Of a DNA stretch of 30,980 nucleotides, positions 7,167 through 17,200 are shown one piece after another. How positions within the stretch are numbered: the stretch's first letter is position 1; each line of letters starts with the position of its first letter. The position numbers were made by a program, and so were the translations under genes. The notes below the pieces were generated by a model that was given only the letters and a program-made list of their open reading frames with translations, had not been told where the DNA came from and did no database searches. This DNA is from an uncultured Collinsella sp. (lineage in GTDB: Bacteria; Actinomycetota; Coriobacteriia; Coriobacteriales; Coriobacteriaceae). The stretch lies in assembly GCA_902465115.1 (NCBI GenBank), contig CABQMC010000001.1:1-30980 (forward strand), given 5' to 3'.

Positions 7167-8219
7167 CTATGCGTTCTTCTGAACTTTGAAGCGCTGCTTC
7201 AGCTGTCCGCAAGCGGCGTCAATATCGTTACCACGGGAGTTACGAATCGTGGTCTCGATGCCACGGGACTCAAGACGACGCTGAAGATCCTCAACCTTAT
7301 GAATCGGCGACGGCTTGAGCGGGCTACCCTCGATGTCGTTAAGCTGAATGAGGTTAACGTGGCACAGCGTTCCCTCGCAGAAGTCGCAGAGCGCCTGCAT
7401 TTCGGGATTCGTATCGTTGACGCCTTCGATCATGGCATACTCATAGGTCGGGCGGCGGCTAGTCTTCTCGGTGTAGAGCTGAAGCGCTTCGTGAAGGCGA
7501 AGCAGCGTGTACTTCTTAACACCGGGCATGAGCTTATTGCGCGTCGACTGGATGGCGGAATGCAGGGAAACGGCAAGCGTGAACTGCTCGGGGATGTCGG
7601 CGAATTTGCGAATACCGGGAATAACGCCACTGGTAGAGACAGTGAGGTGACGAGCGCCGATACCGATGCCATCGGGGTCGTTGAGGATGCGCAGCGCCTT
7701 GAGAACCTCGTCGTAGTTGGCAAACGGCTCGCCCTGGCCCATGAAAACGACGCTCGTGGCACGCTCGCCAAAGTCGTTGGATACATGAAGTACCTGGTCG
7801 ACGATCTCTTGAGCGGTCAGAGAGCGCTTGAGGCCGTTGAGACCGGTAGCGCAAAAGGCGCAGCCCATGCCACAGCCAGCCTGGGTGGAAACGCAGACAG
7901 AAAGCTTGTTACGGCGGGGCATGCCGACAGTCTCGACGGAAACGCCGTCGTGGTACTCGAGCAGATACTTGCGAGAGCCATCTTTGGAAACCTGCTTGGT
8001 TAGTTCAGTCGGCGTGTCAAAGGCAAAAGCCTCTTTAAGCTGCTCGCGGAAAGCCTTGGGAAGGTTGGTCATATCGTCAAACGAACAAACGTTCTTCTCA
8101 AAGACCCATTCGATGAGCTGCTTCGCGCGGAAGGCGGGCTGGCCAAGTTCAGCCACGAGCTCGCGAATATCGTTTTGGCTCAAGTCGCGAATGTCCTGAG
8201 ATTTAGTCCTGGGATTCAT
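7167..8219 (-). CDS. rlmN: Dual-specificity rRNA/tRNA adenine-C2 methyltransferase RlmN (radical SAM)
   Basis: 350 residues. RlmN methylates C2 of A2503 in 23S rRNA and A37 in some tRNAs. The radical-SAM cluster motif C-x3-C-x2-C is at Cys116, Cys120 and Cys123 (CGMGCAFC). MGQGEP appears where the family usually has MGMGEP, and the C-terminal catalytic cysteine is Cys337 (DAACGQL). Length is typical. The ATG at 8217-8219 is preceded on the minus strand by AAAGG. The gene faces the parAB operon and shares an 85-bp divergent promoter region with ddl. Confidence 0.97.
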   Translation of the reverse strand: MNPRTKSQDIRDLSQNDIRELVAELGQPAFRAKQLIEWVFEKNVCSFDDMTNLPKAFREQLKEAFAFDTPTELTKQVSKDGSRKYLLEYHDGVSVETVGMPRRNKLSVCVSTQAGCGMGCAFCATGLNGLKRSLTAQEIVDQVLHVSNDFGERATSVVFMGQGEPFANYDEVLKALRILNDPDGIGIGARHLTVSTSGVIPGIRKFADIPEQFTLAVSLHSAIQSTRNKLMPGVKKYTLLRLHEALQLYTEKTSRRPTYEYAMIEGVNDTNPEMQALCDFCEGTLCHVNLIQLNDIEGSPLKPSPIHKVEDLQRRLESRGIETTIRNSRGNDIDAACGQLKQRFKVQKNA

Positions 8220-8304
8220 GGAAGCCTTTCGATTTTGGGGAAACGTAGAGGGTATCGCTACAATATGGTATCAGCTGCAGAAATTATAGAGGAGGAGTCT
8301 GCCC
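8220..8304. promoter_or_regulatory. Divergent promoter region rlmN / ddl
   Basis: An 85-bp gap between divergent starts. For ddl a TACAAT -10 candidate is at 8259-8264, but no convincing -35 box is seen. On the minus strand a TATAAT is at 8283-8288. GAGGAGGAG (8289-8297) is the ddl ribosome site. The assignments are tentative. Confidence 0.4.
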
Positions 8305-9270
8305 ATGCCGGGTAAAAGCCTAGAGAACATGCACGTAGCGGTCTTGGCGGGCGGTCATTCCGCTGAGCGCGAGATCTCGCTCAATTCGGGAAAGAACGTC
8401 GTGGTTGCCTTGAAGGAGGCCGGCTACACTTCGGTGAAGCTGCTCGACACGGCTGCCGATGATTTTATGGTAACCATGGCAACCGGCGGCTTTGACGTGG
8501 CATTTATCGCCATGCACGGCGCCGGCGGCGAGGATGGCGCCATGCAGGGCGCCATGGAGACCCTGGGTATCCCCTACACGGCCTCGGGCGTGCTTGCCAG
8601 CGCCTGCGGTGCCGACAAGGAGGTCTCTAAGCTCCTGTACGCCAAGGCGGGCATTCCCATTGCCCCCGGCCTTGCGCTCGAGGTGGGCGATGAAGTCGAT
8701 ATCGATCATATCGTCGAGGTCTGTGGCGAGCGCTGCTTTGTGAAGCCGGCCGTCAACGGTTCCAGCTATGGCATTTCCCTGGTCCATGAGCCCTCCGAGC
8801 TGCCCGCGGCAATCGCCAAGGCGTTTGAGTACGGCGACAAAGTGCTGGTCGAGAAGTGCATCGAGGGTACCGAGATCACCGTCGGCGTATACGGTGAAGA
8901 TGACGTGCGCGCCCTGCCGATTGTCGAGATTCGTAAGCCCGAGGACTGCGAGTTCTACGATCTGGACGTGAAATATGTCGACCCTACGGACATCCATCGC
9001 ATTCCCGCGCAGATTTCACCCGAGAACTACGCTCGTGCCCAGGAGCTTGCCTGTGCCGCTCACAAGGCGCTCGGTTGCCTGGGCATCTCGCGCAGCGATT
9101 TTATCGTGAGCGAGGACGGCCCCGTTATCCTCGAGACCAATACCATTCCCGGCATGACCGATACGTCGCTGTATCCGGATGAGATCCGCCACACCGACGA
9201 CATGACGTTCCCGCAGGTCTGTGACAGCCTGATCCGTATGGGTCTTCGTCGAGCGGGCATTGCATGCTAA
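8305..9270 (+). CDS. ddl: D-alanine--D-alanine ligase
   Basis: 321 residues. It joins two D-alanines with ATP to supply the end of the peptidoglycan stem peptide. Family motifs in order: GGHSAEREISL near the N-terminus (with the D-Ala-binding Glu), HGAGGEDGAMQG, the ATP-grasp VKPAVNGSSYGIS, the loop YDLDVKY, and the metal-binding end VILETNTIPGMTDTSLYP. Length is typical. A very strong ribosome site (GAGGAGGAG) is 7-8 nt before the ATG. The stop overlaps the start of the DinG-like helicase (ATGCTAA), so the two are translationally coupled although functionally unrelated. Confidence 0.97.
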   Translation: MPGKSLENMHVAVLAGGHSAEREISLNSGKNVVVALKEAGYTSVKLLDTAADDFMVTMATGGFDVAFIAMHGAGGEDGAMQGAMETLGIPYTASGVLASACGADKEVSKLLYAKAGIPIAPGLALEVGDEVDIDHIVEVCGERCFVKPAVNGSSYGISLVHEPSELPAAIAKAFEYGDKVLVEKCIEGTEITVGVYGEDDVRALPIVEIRKPEDCEFYDLDVKYVDPTDIHRIPAQISPENYARAQELACAAHKALGCLGISRSDFIVSEDGPVILETNTIPGMTDTSLYPDEIRHTDDMTFPQVCDSLIRMGLRRAGIAC

Positions 9271-12158
9271 TCGAGGACGCGGTTTCGTCAGGAACGCCGC
9301 AGTTTGTCATCGACTCCTATGCCACGCTTGCCGAACGCGCCAAAACGCAGTCCTTCGGCCTCATCGAGGAAGATGTGATTGTCCTCGATACCGAGACCAC
9401 AGGTCTTTCGGTGCAGGACAACGAGCTGATCGAGATCTCGGCGGCCCGTCTTTCGGGCCGCGAGATCGTCGACCGCTTCGATACCTTCGTGCATCCCAAG
9501 CAGCTGATTCCCGCCGAGATTACCGAGCTCACGAGCATTACAAATGCCGATGTGGCAGATGCCCCGTCGGCCGTTGAGGCCGTCGCCGCTCTCGCCGATT
9601 TTGTCGGTGGTTGCCCGGTGATCGCACATAACGCCACGTTCGACCGCTCGTTTATCGAGTCGGTCAAAGGCGGCGTCAACGTGAGCGATATTTGGATCGA
9701 TTCGCTGGCACTGTCGCGCATCGCGCTTCCGCGCCTGGCATCGCATAAGCTGTCTTTCATGGCCGACCTGTTTGGCTGCGACTCGGTGTCGCACCGCGCC
9801 AATGCCGATGTCGACGCCCTGTGTGGCGTATGGCGCGTGTTGCTCGTGGCGCTCACCGATTTGCCCCAGGGCTTAATGGCGCGCCTGGCCGACATGCATC
9901 CCGACGTACCCTGGTCCTATCGTCCCATCTTCTCCTTCTTGGCGGGGCAGAACCCCGGTTCCATCTTCTCTCTCAGCGCCGCCCGCGCCGACGTACTCAA
10001 GGCCGATCGGGCCGATGATCGCGTTGATGCGGACGAGCTACCGGTCCTTAAGATGCCGAGCCGCGAGGAAATCGAGGCGGACTATGCCCCGGGCGGCCTG
10101 GTTAATCGCATGTACCCCACGTACGAGCCGCGCGATGAGCAGATCGCGATGGCGCTCGAGGTCCGTGACGCACTCGTTACGGGAACGCATCGCGTGATTG
10201 AGGCGGGCACGGGCGTCGGCAAATCGATGGCTTACCTGGTGCCTTTTGCCGAGGCCGCGCGCCGCAACAACATCACGGTTGGTATCGCGACTAAATCGAA
10301 TAATCTTGCCGACCAGCTCATGTATCATGAGCTGCCCAAACTTGCCGAGCAGCTGGACGGAGGCCTATCGTTTTGCGCCCTCAAGGGCTATGACCACTAT
10401 CCATGCTTGCGCAAACTTGAGCGCATGAGCCGCGGCCAAGTCGAAATTACGACTAAGCGTGATCCTGCCGACACGCTTACGGCAGTCGCGGTCATCACGG
10501 CGTACGTATGTCAGTCGGCCGATGGCGACCTCGACTCGCTCGGCATTCGCTGGCGCAGCGTCAACCGTCCCGACTTTACGACGGCGTCGCGCGAGTGCGC
10601 CCGTCGTCTATGCCCGTTTTTCCCCGATAAATGCCTGGTCCACGGCGCCCGCCGTCGCGCGGCGCATGCCGATGTGGTGGTCACCAACCATTCCCTGCTG
10701 TTCCGCAATGTTGCGGCCGAGGGCAGAATCTTGCCTCCGATTCGCCATTGGGTAATCGACGAGGCCCATTCCATCGAGCGCGAGGCGCGCCGTCAATGGG
10801 CGCGCGTGGTGTCGGCGGATGAATCGCGCGTTCTGTTTGAGCGCCTGGGTGGCTCGAGCACCGGCGCGCTGAGCCAGGTTTCCCGCGATTTGGCAACCTC
10901 GGAGGGCTCTACGCTCTACTTGGGTCTAACCGCCAAGGCGACGTCGACGGTTGCGCGCGCGAGCATGGCAATCGCCGACGTGTTTGACGGCGTTCGCGAG
11001 CTCGGCCGCCGTGCCCGCGGGGGCTATGACAATGCGAACCTATGGATTGGCCCTGAGCTGCGCGAATCTGACGACTGGCATGATTTCTTACAGTCGGCCT
11101 ACACTGCCATCGACGCATTGGAACAAGCTGACAAGAGCGTCGACGCGCTGGTACAAGCCGTCGCCGCCGACAAGCCCGAGGTTGTTGTCGACCTGGGTGA
11201 TATCTCGCGCCGCCTGCATGAGCTGGCCGAGAACCTCAAACTCATCATTGACGGCACCGATGAACACTACGTGTATTCGCTGCAGGTCAATCGCAGGCTG
11301 CGTGCCGGCGGAGAGTCAATGACCGCAGAGCGCATCGACATTGGCGAGGCCTTGGCAACCGAGTGGCTGCCCGAGGTTCACACGGCTATCTTTGCCTCGG
11401 CGACCATGACGGTGTCCAAAAGCTTTGAACACTTTAACCACGCGGTCGGTCTCGATCGCATCGGTGCTTCAACATCCTCGTCGCTGCACTTGGACTCGAG
11501 CTACGACTTCGATTCGAACATGGCTGTAGTCGTTGCGGGCGATATCCCCGATCCGCGCGATCGTGAGAGCTATCTTACAGCGCTCGAGCGCGTGCTGGTC
11601 GACGCCCATCTTGCCATGGGCGGATCGGTGCTCACACTGTTCACCAATCGGCGCGACATGGAAGACCTGTACGCCCGCGTTGAGCCTAAGATGGCCCGTG
11701 CGGGTCTGGAGCTCAACTGCCAGCAGCGCAACTCATCTCCTCGTCGCCTGCGCGACCGGTTTATCAACGAGCCGACCTCGTCGCTTTTTGCCCTTAAGGC
11801 CTTCTGGGAGGGATTCGACGCCAGCGGCGAGACGCTGCGCTGCGTCATCATTCCCAAGCTGCCGTTCTCGAGTCCCACGGACCCGCTCTCGTGCGAGCGC
11901 AACCTGCGCGAAGACCGCGCTTGGGCGCGCTATTCGCTGCCCGAGGCGGTGCTCGAGGTCAAGCAGGCGGCCGGCCGCCTTATCCGCTCGTCGACCGATT
12001 GCGGCGTGCTGATTCTGGCCGACCCGCGCCTGGTGACGAAGGGCTACGGAAAGAAGTTCTTAACGTCGCTGCCCACGAGCTCCTACCAGCGCATCGAATC
12101 GGCGCAGATCGGGCACTATCTGCAACTGTGGCGCGCACGCCACGAGCGGCGTCGCTAA
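9264..12158 (+). CDS. dinG: DnaQ-type exonuclease fused to DinG/XPD-family helicase
   Basis: 964 residues. Residues about 36-200 are a DEDDh 3'-5' exonuclease: ExoI VLDTETTG (Asp42, Glu44), ExoII IAHNATFDRSF, ExoIII HRANADVDA. Residues about 285-960 are an SF2 XPD/DinG helicase: Walker A EAGTGVGKS (313-321), DEAH at 499-502, and the late motif QAAGRLIRS. Four cysteines, Cys381, Cys445, Cys450 and Cys457 (C-x63-C-x4-C-x6-C), match the spacing of the iron-sulfur cluster in E. coli DinG. The enzyme is likely a 5'-3' helicase acting on repair intermediates, R-loops or stalled forks. It overlaps ddl by 7 nt and converges with two WYL regulators. Having both exonuclease and cluster cysteines is notable. 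Confidence 0.93.
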   Translation: MLIEDAVSSGTPQFVIDSYATLAERAKTQSFGLIEEDVIVLDTETTGLSVQDNELIEISAARLSGREIVDRFDTFVHPKQLIPAEITELTSITNADVADAPSAVEAVAALADFVGGCPVIAHNATFDRSFIESVKGGVNVSDIWIDSLALSRIALPRLASHKLSFMADLFGCDSVSHRANADVDALCGVWRVLLVALTDLPQGLMARLADMHPDVPWSYRPIFSFLAGQNPGSIFSLSAARADVLKADRADDRVDADELPVLKMPSREEIEADYAPGGLVNRMYPTYEPRDEQIAMALEVRDALVTGTHRVIEAGTGVGKSMAYLVPFAEAARRNNITVGIATKSNNLADQLMYHELPKLAEQLDGGLSFCALKGYDHYPCLRKLERMSRGQVEITTKRDPADTLTAVAVITAYVCQSADGDLDSLGIRWRSVNRPDFTTASRECARRLCPFFPDKCLVHGARRRAAHADVVVTNHSLLFRNVAAEGRILPPIRHWVIDEAHSIEREARRQWARVVSADESRVLFERLGGSSTGALSQVSRDLATSEGSTLYLGLTAKATSTVARASMAIADVFDGVRELGRRARGGYDNANLWIGPELRESDDWHDFLQSAYTAIDALEQADKSVDALVQAVAADKPEVVVDLGDISRRLHELAENLKLIIDGTDEHYVYSLQVNRRLRAGGESMTAERIDIGEALATEWLPEVHTAIFASATMTVSKSFEHFNHAVGLDRIGASTSSSLHLDSSYDFDSNMAVVVAGDIPDPRDRESYLTALERVLVDAHLAMGGSVLTLFTNRRDMEDLYARVEPKMARAGLELNCQQRNSSPRRLRDRFINEPTSSLFALKAFWEGFDASGETLRCVIIPKLPFSSPTDPLSCERNLREDRAWARYSLPEAVLEVKQAAGRLIRSSTDCGVLILADPRLVTKGYGKKFLTSLPTSSYQRIESAQIGHYLQLWRARHERRR

Positions 12159-13072
12159 AGCGGACAGACGAGGGTTTTTGCCATATCGCACAGACGCTTT
12201 GACAGGGCGGGGTCATCCAAGATGCGGATGGCTCCGCCCGCTGCGATTATCTGGCTCAGTAGCCAACGCTCGGAGCCGTAATGCACGGTTACCGTTGCCG
12301 TGTCTGCCCCGCTGCGCTCGATTAGGGTGATGCCGGCCCAGTCCAGATGCTCCGCCATATCGAATGGCATCAGGAGCTTTGCGCTACGCTGCGTCCGGGC
12401 AAGGGAATCGTGGAGGGATGCGACATCCGGTGCGTGAGGCACGACGGAGTCTTCCGTCAAGGCGAGTCCCTCGATTTTATCCATGCGATAGGTGCGCTGC
12501 TCATCGACCGCGATGTCCCAGGCAATCAGGTATGTTTGGTCGCCGTTTGACGTAATGCGCAAGGGGTCGACCAGACGCTCGCGTGGCCGTGCATCGTCCA
12601 TCGAGCGATACGAGATGCGGCAGCGAACGCCGTCCTGAATGGCGCAGCTCAGCTGCTGCCAGTGCGACCCGTGGTTGACGGTGTCAAAGACGCGCTGGTT
12701 ATAGCCGAGCTCTTCGGGTAGAAGGGCATGTCGAATCCGAGCTGCCGTCTGCGGCTCGATCCCCAACGATTCAAGTTCATGGTTGAGCACAGCGCCCTCG
12801 GCGGCACTCAGGCGCAACGGTAGCACACGACCGGCGTCACCGGTGAGGACCACACGCTCGCCGCGGCATTCGCAGATGATGCGCGCGCCCGATTCTCGGT
12901 CCGCGAGCGTCGAGACGATCTCGAGAATCTCGTCGAGCGACACCCCCGTGATGTCAAAGCGACTGCAAATCTCGGTTCGTGTCATGCCACTCTCGCCGGC
13001 GGCGTAGAGGGCCTCCATGATGTCGATGGCACGCGAGAGCCTCTGCTCGCTGGTGAGTTTACGCACGGGCAT
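12155..13072 (-). CDS. WYL-domain transcriptional regulator, PafC-like
   Basis: 305 residues. The N-terminal helix-turn-helix (about 5-65: LSRAIDIMEALYAAGESGMTRTEICSRFDI) precedes a WYL domain (about 135-215: CRISYRSMDDARPRERLVDPLRITSNGDQTYLIAWD...RTYRMDKI), which in this family senses nucleic-acid or nucleotide ligands. The ATG at 13070-13072 is chosen; a TTG further up (13093) is the only alternative, but its extension has no homology. The start overlaps the preceding WYL gene, so the pair is co-translated as in actinobacterial pafB-pafC, whose heterodimer activates DNA-damage genes in mycobacteria. The assignment to that role is inference. The stop overlaps the dinG 3' end on the opposite strand. 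Confidence 0.85.
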   Translation of the reverse strand: MPVRKLTSEQRLSRAIDIMEALYAAGESGMTRTEICSRFDITGVSLDEILEIVSTLADRESGARIICECRGERVVLTGDAGRVLPLRLSAAEGAVLNHELESLGIEPQTAARIRHALLPEELGYNQRVFDTVNHGSHWQQLSCAIQDGVRCRISYRSMDDARPRERLVDPLRITSNGDQTYLIAWDIAVDEQRTYRMDKIEGLALTEDSVVPHAPDVASLHDSLARTQRSAKLLMPFDMAEHLDWAGITLIERSGADTATVTVHYGSERWLLSQIIAAGGAIRILDDPALSKRLCDMAKTLVCPL

Positions 13073-14081
13073 GCTCGTGCACCGTCCTTTCAATGAGGTG
13101 GTTCCACGCCTGCTTGAGCGATTTGGGGGCCACAGGCCTCATGCCGTCCATGGCGTGGGCCATGCAAAATGAGGCGGCGGCTTCAAGGTCGCGCACGTCA
13201 ACGGTCCAGGTCCATCCCACATCGGTGTGTGCGAGCTCACCTCGCCCACGCGTGAGGCCGTTGATCATATCGATCTGCGTCTGAGGGGCGAACGAGAACG
13301 TGGCTGCAACGGGCGGTCGGTCGGCAAAATCGAATTCAAAGAACAGATAGTCGTTGAGATTGAAGTTCGCGGGGATGACGTAGGCCTTCGAAGGACGCCA
13401 AGCGCGTACGATACGGTCGCAGCGGAATGTCCTGATGTCGTCGGTGACGTTGTCGAGGCCGCAGAAGTACGCCACGCCCTCGCGCTCGAACATGCCGTAG
13501 ACGCAGACGGTACGTTCTTTCTGCTCGCCGCGTCCGTTCTGATATAAAAATCGCAGCGCGCATCGCTCGGCAAAGGCGCTCCATACCGCATCGACGGTGG
13601 GAGAGCGGCTGATCGGTGCTTCGTCCGCCGTCGTCCTACCGGTGAGGTAGGCAATCTTTGATCGAATATCGGCAAGCGGTGCGGCAAAAGTGGATGAGCC
13701 GGCCGCTAGTGTCTGGTCGATGGCGTTGAGCAGGATATCGGCGTCGTCTGCGGTGATGAGGCCGCCTGCTGCAAAGGTGTGCTCGCGGTCAATTGTCCAC
13801 GAGCTTTCCTCGGTCTCCTGCGCGCCGGCGGGGCGAACCTCCTTGATTAAGATGCCACGCTCGAGCAGTTTGTCACGATCGCGCCGAAACTTGCGCTTAT
13901 CCGAGTCGATGTTGCCCGAGCCATATCCCAGGTCAGAATCCAAGACGATCTGCTCGGTCGTCAGCGGTTCGGGGGAGCTATTGAGTACAAAGAAAAGATT
14001 GAGGATGCGCTGAGCCGTTTTATCGAAACTGGGCTCCAAATTTCCCTTTTTAATTGTCTCGGTCGTGTCGCTTGCCGTCAT
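13059..14081 (-). CDS. WYL-domain transcriptional regulator, PafB-like
   Basis: 340 residues. A winged helix at about 20-85 (AQRILNLFFVLNSSPEPLTTEQIV...RRDRDKLLERGILI) is followed by a WYL domain at about 175-240 (ALRFLYQNGRGEQKERTVCVYGMFEREGVAYFCGLDNVTDDIRTFRCDRIV). It then has a C-terminal extension typical of WCX regions. The strict WYL tripeptide is not conserved. It is the first gene of a two-gene unit with the WYL gene at 12155-13072, the two overlapping by 14 nt. A possible minus-strand promoter is cgttaa (14164-14169) / gctata (14141-14146), read as TTAACG-17-TATAGC, but this is weak. Confidence 0.85.
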   Translation of the reverse strand: MTASDTTETIKKGNLEPSFDKTAQRILNLFFVLNSSPEPLTTEQIVLDSDLGYGSGNIDSDKRKFRRDRDKLLERGILIKEVRPAGAQETEESSWTIDREHTFAAGGLITADDADILLNAIDQTLAAGSSTFAAPLADIRSKIAYLTGRTTADEAPISRSPTVDAVWSAFAERCALRFLYQNGRGEQKERTVCVYGMFEREGVAYFCGLDNVTDDIRTFRCDRIVRAWRPSKAYVIPANFNLNDYLFFEFDFADRPPVAATFSFAPQTQIDMINGLTRGRGELAHTDVGWTWTVDVRDLEAAASFCMAHAMDGMRPVAPKSLKQAWNHLIERTVHEHARA

Positions 14082-14279
14082 AGAGTCCTCGCATGAGAAG
14101 GTGGTTTGCTGTCATGATTTTAGTCCGATATGGAGATTAGGCTATATCCTTGTCCGCTCGGGGCGTTAAGATGGGCCGAATTCGGTCGTTTGCGCTCGCT
14201 CGGGGTATACTTTCGACTATATACGGTTCTAACGTGCATGCATTGGGCCTATTTGTCGGATTATGGATGTGGAGCGCAC

Positions 14280-17200
14280 ATGGCGAACACCCAGAACTAT
14301 ATTAACCACCTGCTGCAGAACACCGGCATTACGCCGGCATGCAGCGAAGAAGAGCGCTTGGCTGCCGAGGATATCGCTCAGATCTTCCGCAACCACGGCT
14401 TTGATCCCGAGGTTCAGGAGTTCAATGCCCCGGCGCCCAGTAGGTTGGCATTTGCCGTTACCGGTATTCTTGCGTTTGCCGGTGCCCTGCTGATGGGCAT
14501 CGGCGGCGGTATCGGCTTGGTCGGCACCTTGCTGGCCATTGTCGGTGCCGTGCTCTACGTGCTCGAGCGCACAGGGCATCCCGTGGTTTCGCGCCTGGGC
14601 AAGACGGGCGTGAGCCAAAATGTCATCGCCTACCACAAGGCCTCGGGCCCGCTCGCGTCTCCGCGCAACCGCCCGGTGGTCGTTGTCGCACACTACGACT
14701 CTCCCCGTGCTGAGCTGCTCGCCCGCGAGCCTTATGCTTCGTATCGTGCGCTCATCGCCAAGCTGTTGCCCGTTGCCACGGTTGCCCCCGCTGCCGTTGC
14801 CATCCTGCGTATTCTGCCGCTCCCCGGCGCGCTCAAGGTTCTGCTGTGGATTGTCGCGATCCTCGCTTCCCTCGTTGCACTCGCCAACGCGGTAAACATC
14901 ATCTCTAACCGCCACATTCTTCCCTATACGTCTGGCGCGGTGTGCAACAAGTCTTCTGTCGCCGCTATGCTCGGCGTTATGGACAACGTTGCTCCCTTCC
15001 AGGGCGAAAACGAGTTTCCCGACGATGTTCCGTTCGATACCTATTTTGGGGAGCAGAAGCGTCGTGCCGAGGAAATGGCGCGCGCAGCGGCGGAATATGC
15101 CGCGGCCCAGCAGCAAAACGACTACGGCAACACCATCGAGTATGAAGAGCCTACCTACGCCGAGGACGAATTCGGTCAGCCGATTGCTCCCGACGCTCAG
15201 ACCGAGCCCGAACAGGGTGAGGCTTTCGACGAGCAAATCGAGGGCTTTGAGGGTGCGTCTGCCGACGAGACGCTGATCGGCGCTATCGTGCCTGAGGATC
15301 AGAATCAGGCTGCCCAAGCCGAAGAGTTCAATGACGAGGTTCCCGCTGCCGAGCCGGCGGAGGAGTCTGCCGAGCCCGAGCCCAAGCTCTATCGCAACGC
15401 CGCCGGCAACATCCGCTTTGGTTCGGATGCCATCCGTGCGCTCGGAATGCTTCCCGAGTCCTGCACGCTCGATTACGAGGAGGGCGAGGAGCCAACGTTT
15501 GAGCCCGAGCCTGCCCCCGTCGTGGCTGCGCCTGCGCCCGTTGTCGCTGCGGATGATGAGTCTGCCGCGGTTACCGCTGCCGTTGCCGATCCCGAGGCGG
15601 TGTCCGCGTTCGATCCCGCGGCAGGACTGGACATTTTGGCTCCCGCCGCACCGGCGCAAGACGTTGCGGACGAGTCTGACGACGATTACGTTGAACAACC
15701 GAGGCGCGTGTCTTACGAGAGCGATACTGATTTCTCGGCCGAGATTCCCGCGGCAACGCCGCATGCCGACATTGCATCCGCGTTCTCGTCGATTGGCGCC
15801 AGCGCTTCCAACTTCTTTAAGGGTGCGTTTGCAAAGGGCAAGAAATTTGTCGACGATTTCGAGGAGAAGCGCGCTGCCGCACGCGAGGCTGCCGAGCAGG
15901 AGGCTGTCGCTCAGCAGCAGGCAGCCGAGGCGGCACGTGAGCTCGCGGCGCAAGAGTTCGAGCAGAACGAGGCTATGCAGTCCGCGCCCGTCGAAGCCGC
16001 CGAAGCTACAACGTCCTTTGAGTCCCAGCAACCGGCGTCCGCGGATGTTGTTGAAGCGACGACGTCTTTCGAGGCTCAGCAGCACGTCGATAGCACCATG
16101 TCGTTTGATGCCGCGAAGTTCGATTCCACGATAACGTTTGAAAAACAGGGCACCGCGATTGCCGAGCCCCTTCCTGTTTCCGATGAGCAGGGCGACGCGG
16201 CAGACGATGACGAGCCTATTGATGCTGCCGAAATCCAAGATGTCGCCGAGGACGAGTCCGTTGAGGCCAACTCTGACGAAGAGCAATACGCGGCAGCCGA
16301 TCAAGGTGATTCGACCGAGGTCGAGCAGGAGGAAGTGCCTGCGGTTTCCGAGACTCCCGAGACGGATGAGTCGAGGCCTTACTCCACGCAGATTTTCACC
16401 ATGCCGACCCCGAGTGGTTCCGGCGCCACGGTTGCCAATGTCGCTCCCACTCAGGACGAAACGGTCGATTCCCTTATGGCCCAGATTTCCTCCCAGGCAT
16501 CGCCGCGTCCGCAGATGAATGTTCCCGATCCGGCGTCGGCACCGTCGCCTGCACCTTCCTCGTCTCCGCTGGCTTCGGTCCCCGATCCGTCGCTGCCGTC
16601 CATGAAGCAGGCAAACGTTGCGTCTCGCACGTCGCTGTTCGACCTTCCCGACCCCTCCGCACAGGTCAACGATCCCTTTGCTACTGCCCAGGGTCCCGAA
16701 CCCACATCGGCACCCGTTGCGCCTCCTATGCCCGTTGCGTCGGGCGCGCAGCCGATCGAGACCATTTCGGCTCCCGCCCCGGCGGCACCCAAGTCTCGTA
16801 AGCGCGGCCTGGGTGGTCTTTTCGGCCGTAAAAAGAAAAACGAGCAGGACAGCATGAGTGACTGGCTGGGCGTCGAAGACGATTACGATGCCAAGAAGTC
16901 CGGTCGCGGTATCGGTTCGTGGGATAACTTCGAGGACGATAACGATGGCTGGAAGGGTGGCGCTACGTCTTCCGATGGCGCTTCTTCCGAAGATATGCTC
17001 TCGGCTGTCGCCTCTATGGGCGATGATGAGCTGCTCGGTCACGATATCTGGTTTGTGGCAACGGGCGCCTCGGATTGTGATGGCGCCGGCATGAAGGCCT
17101 TCTTGGCTTCGCATCGCGATAAGCTCCGCGGCGTATTCTTTATCAATCTTGAATCCGTCGGCGCCGGTAGGCTTTCGGTTGTGACGATCGAGGGCGAACA

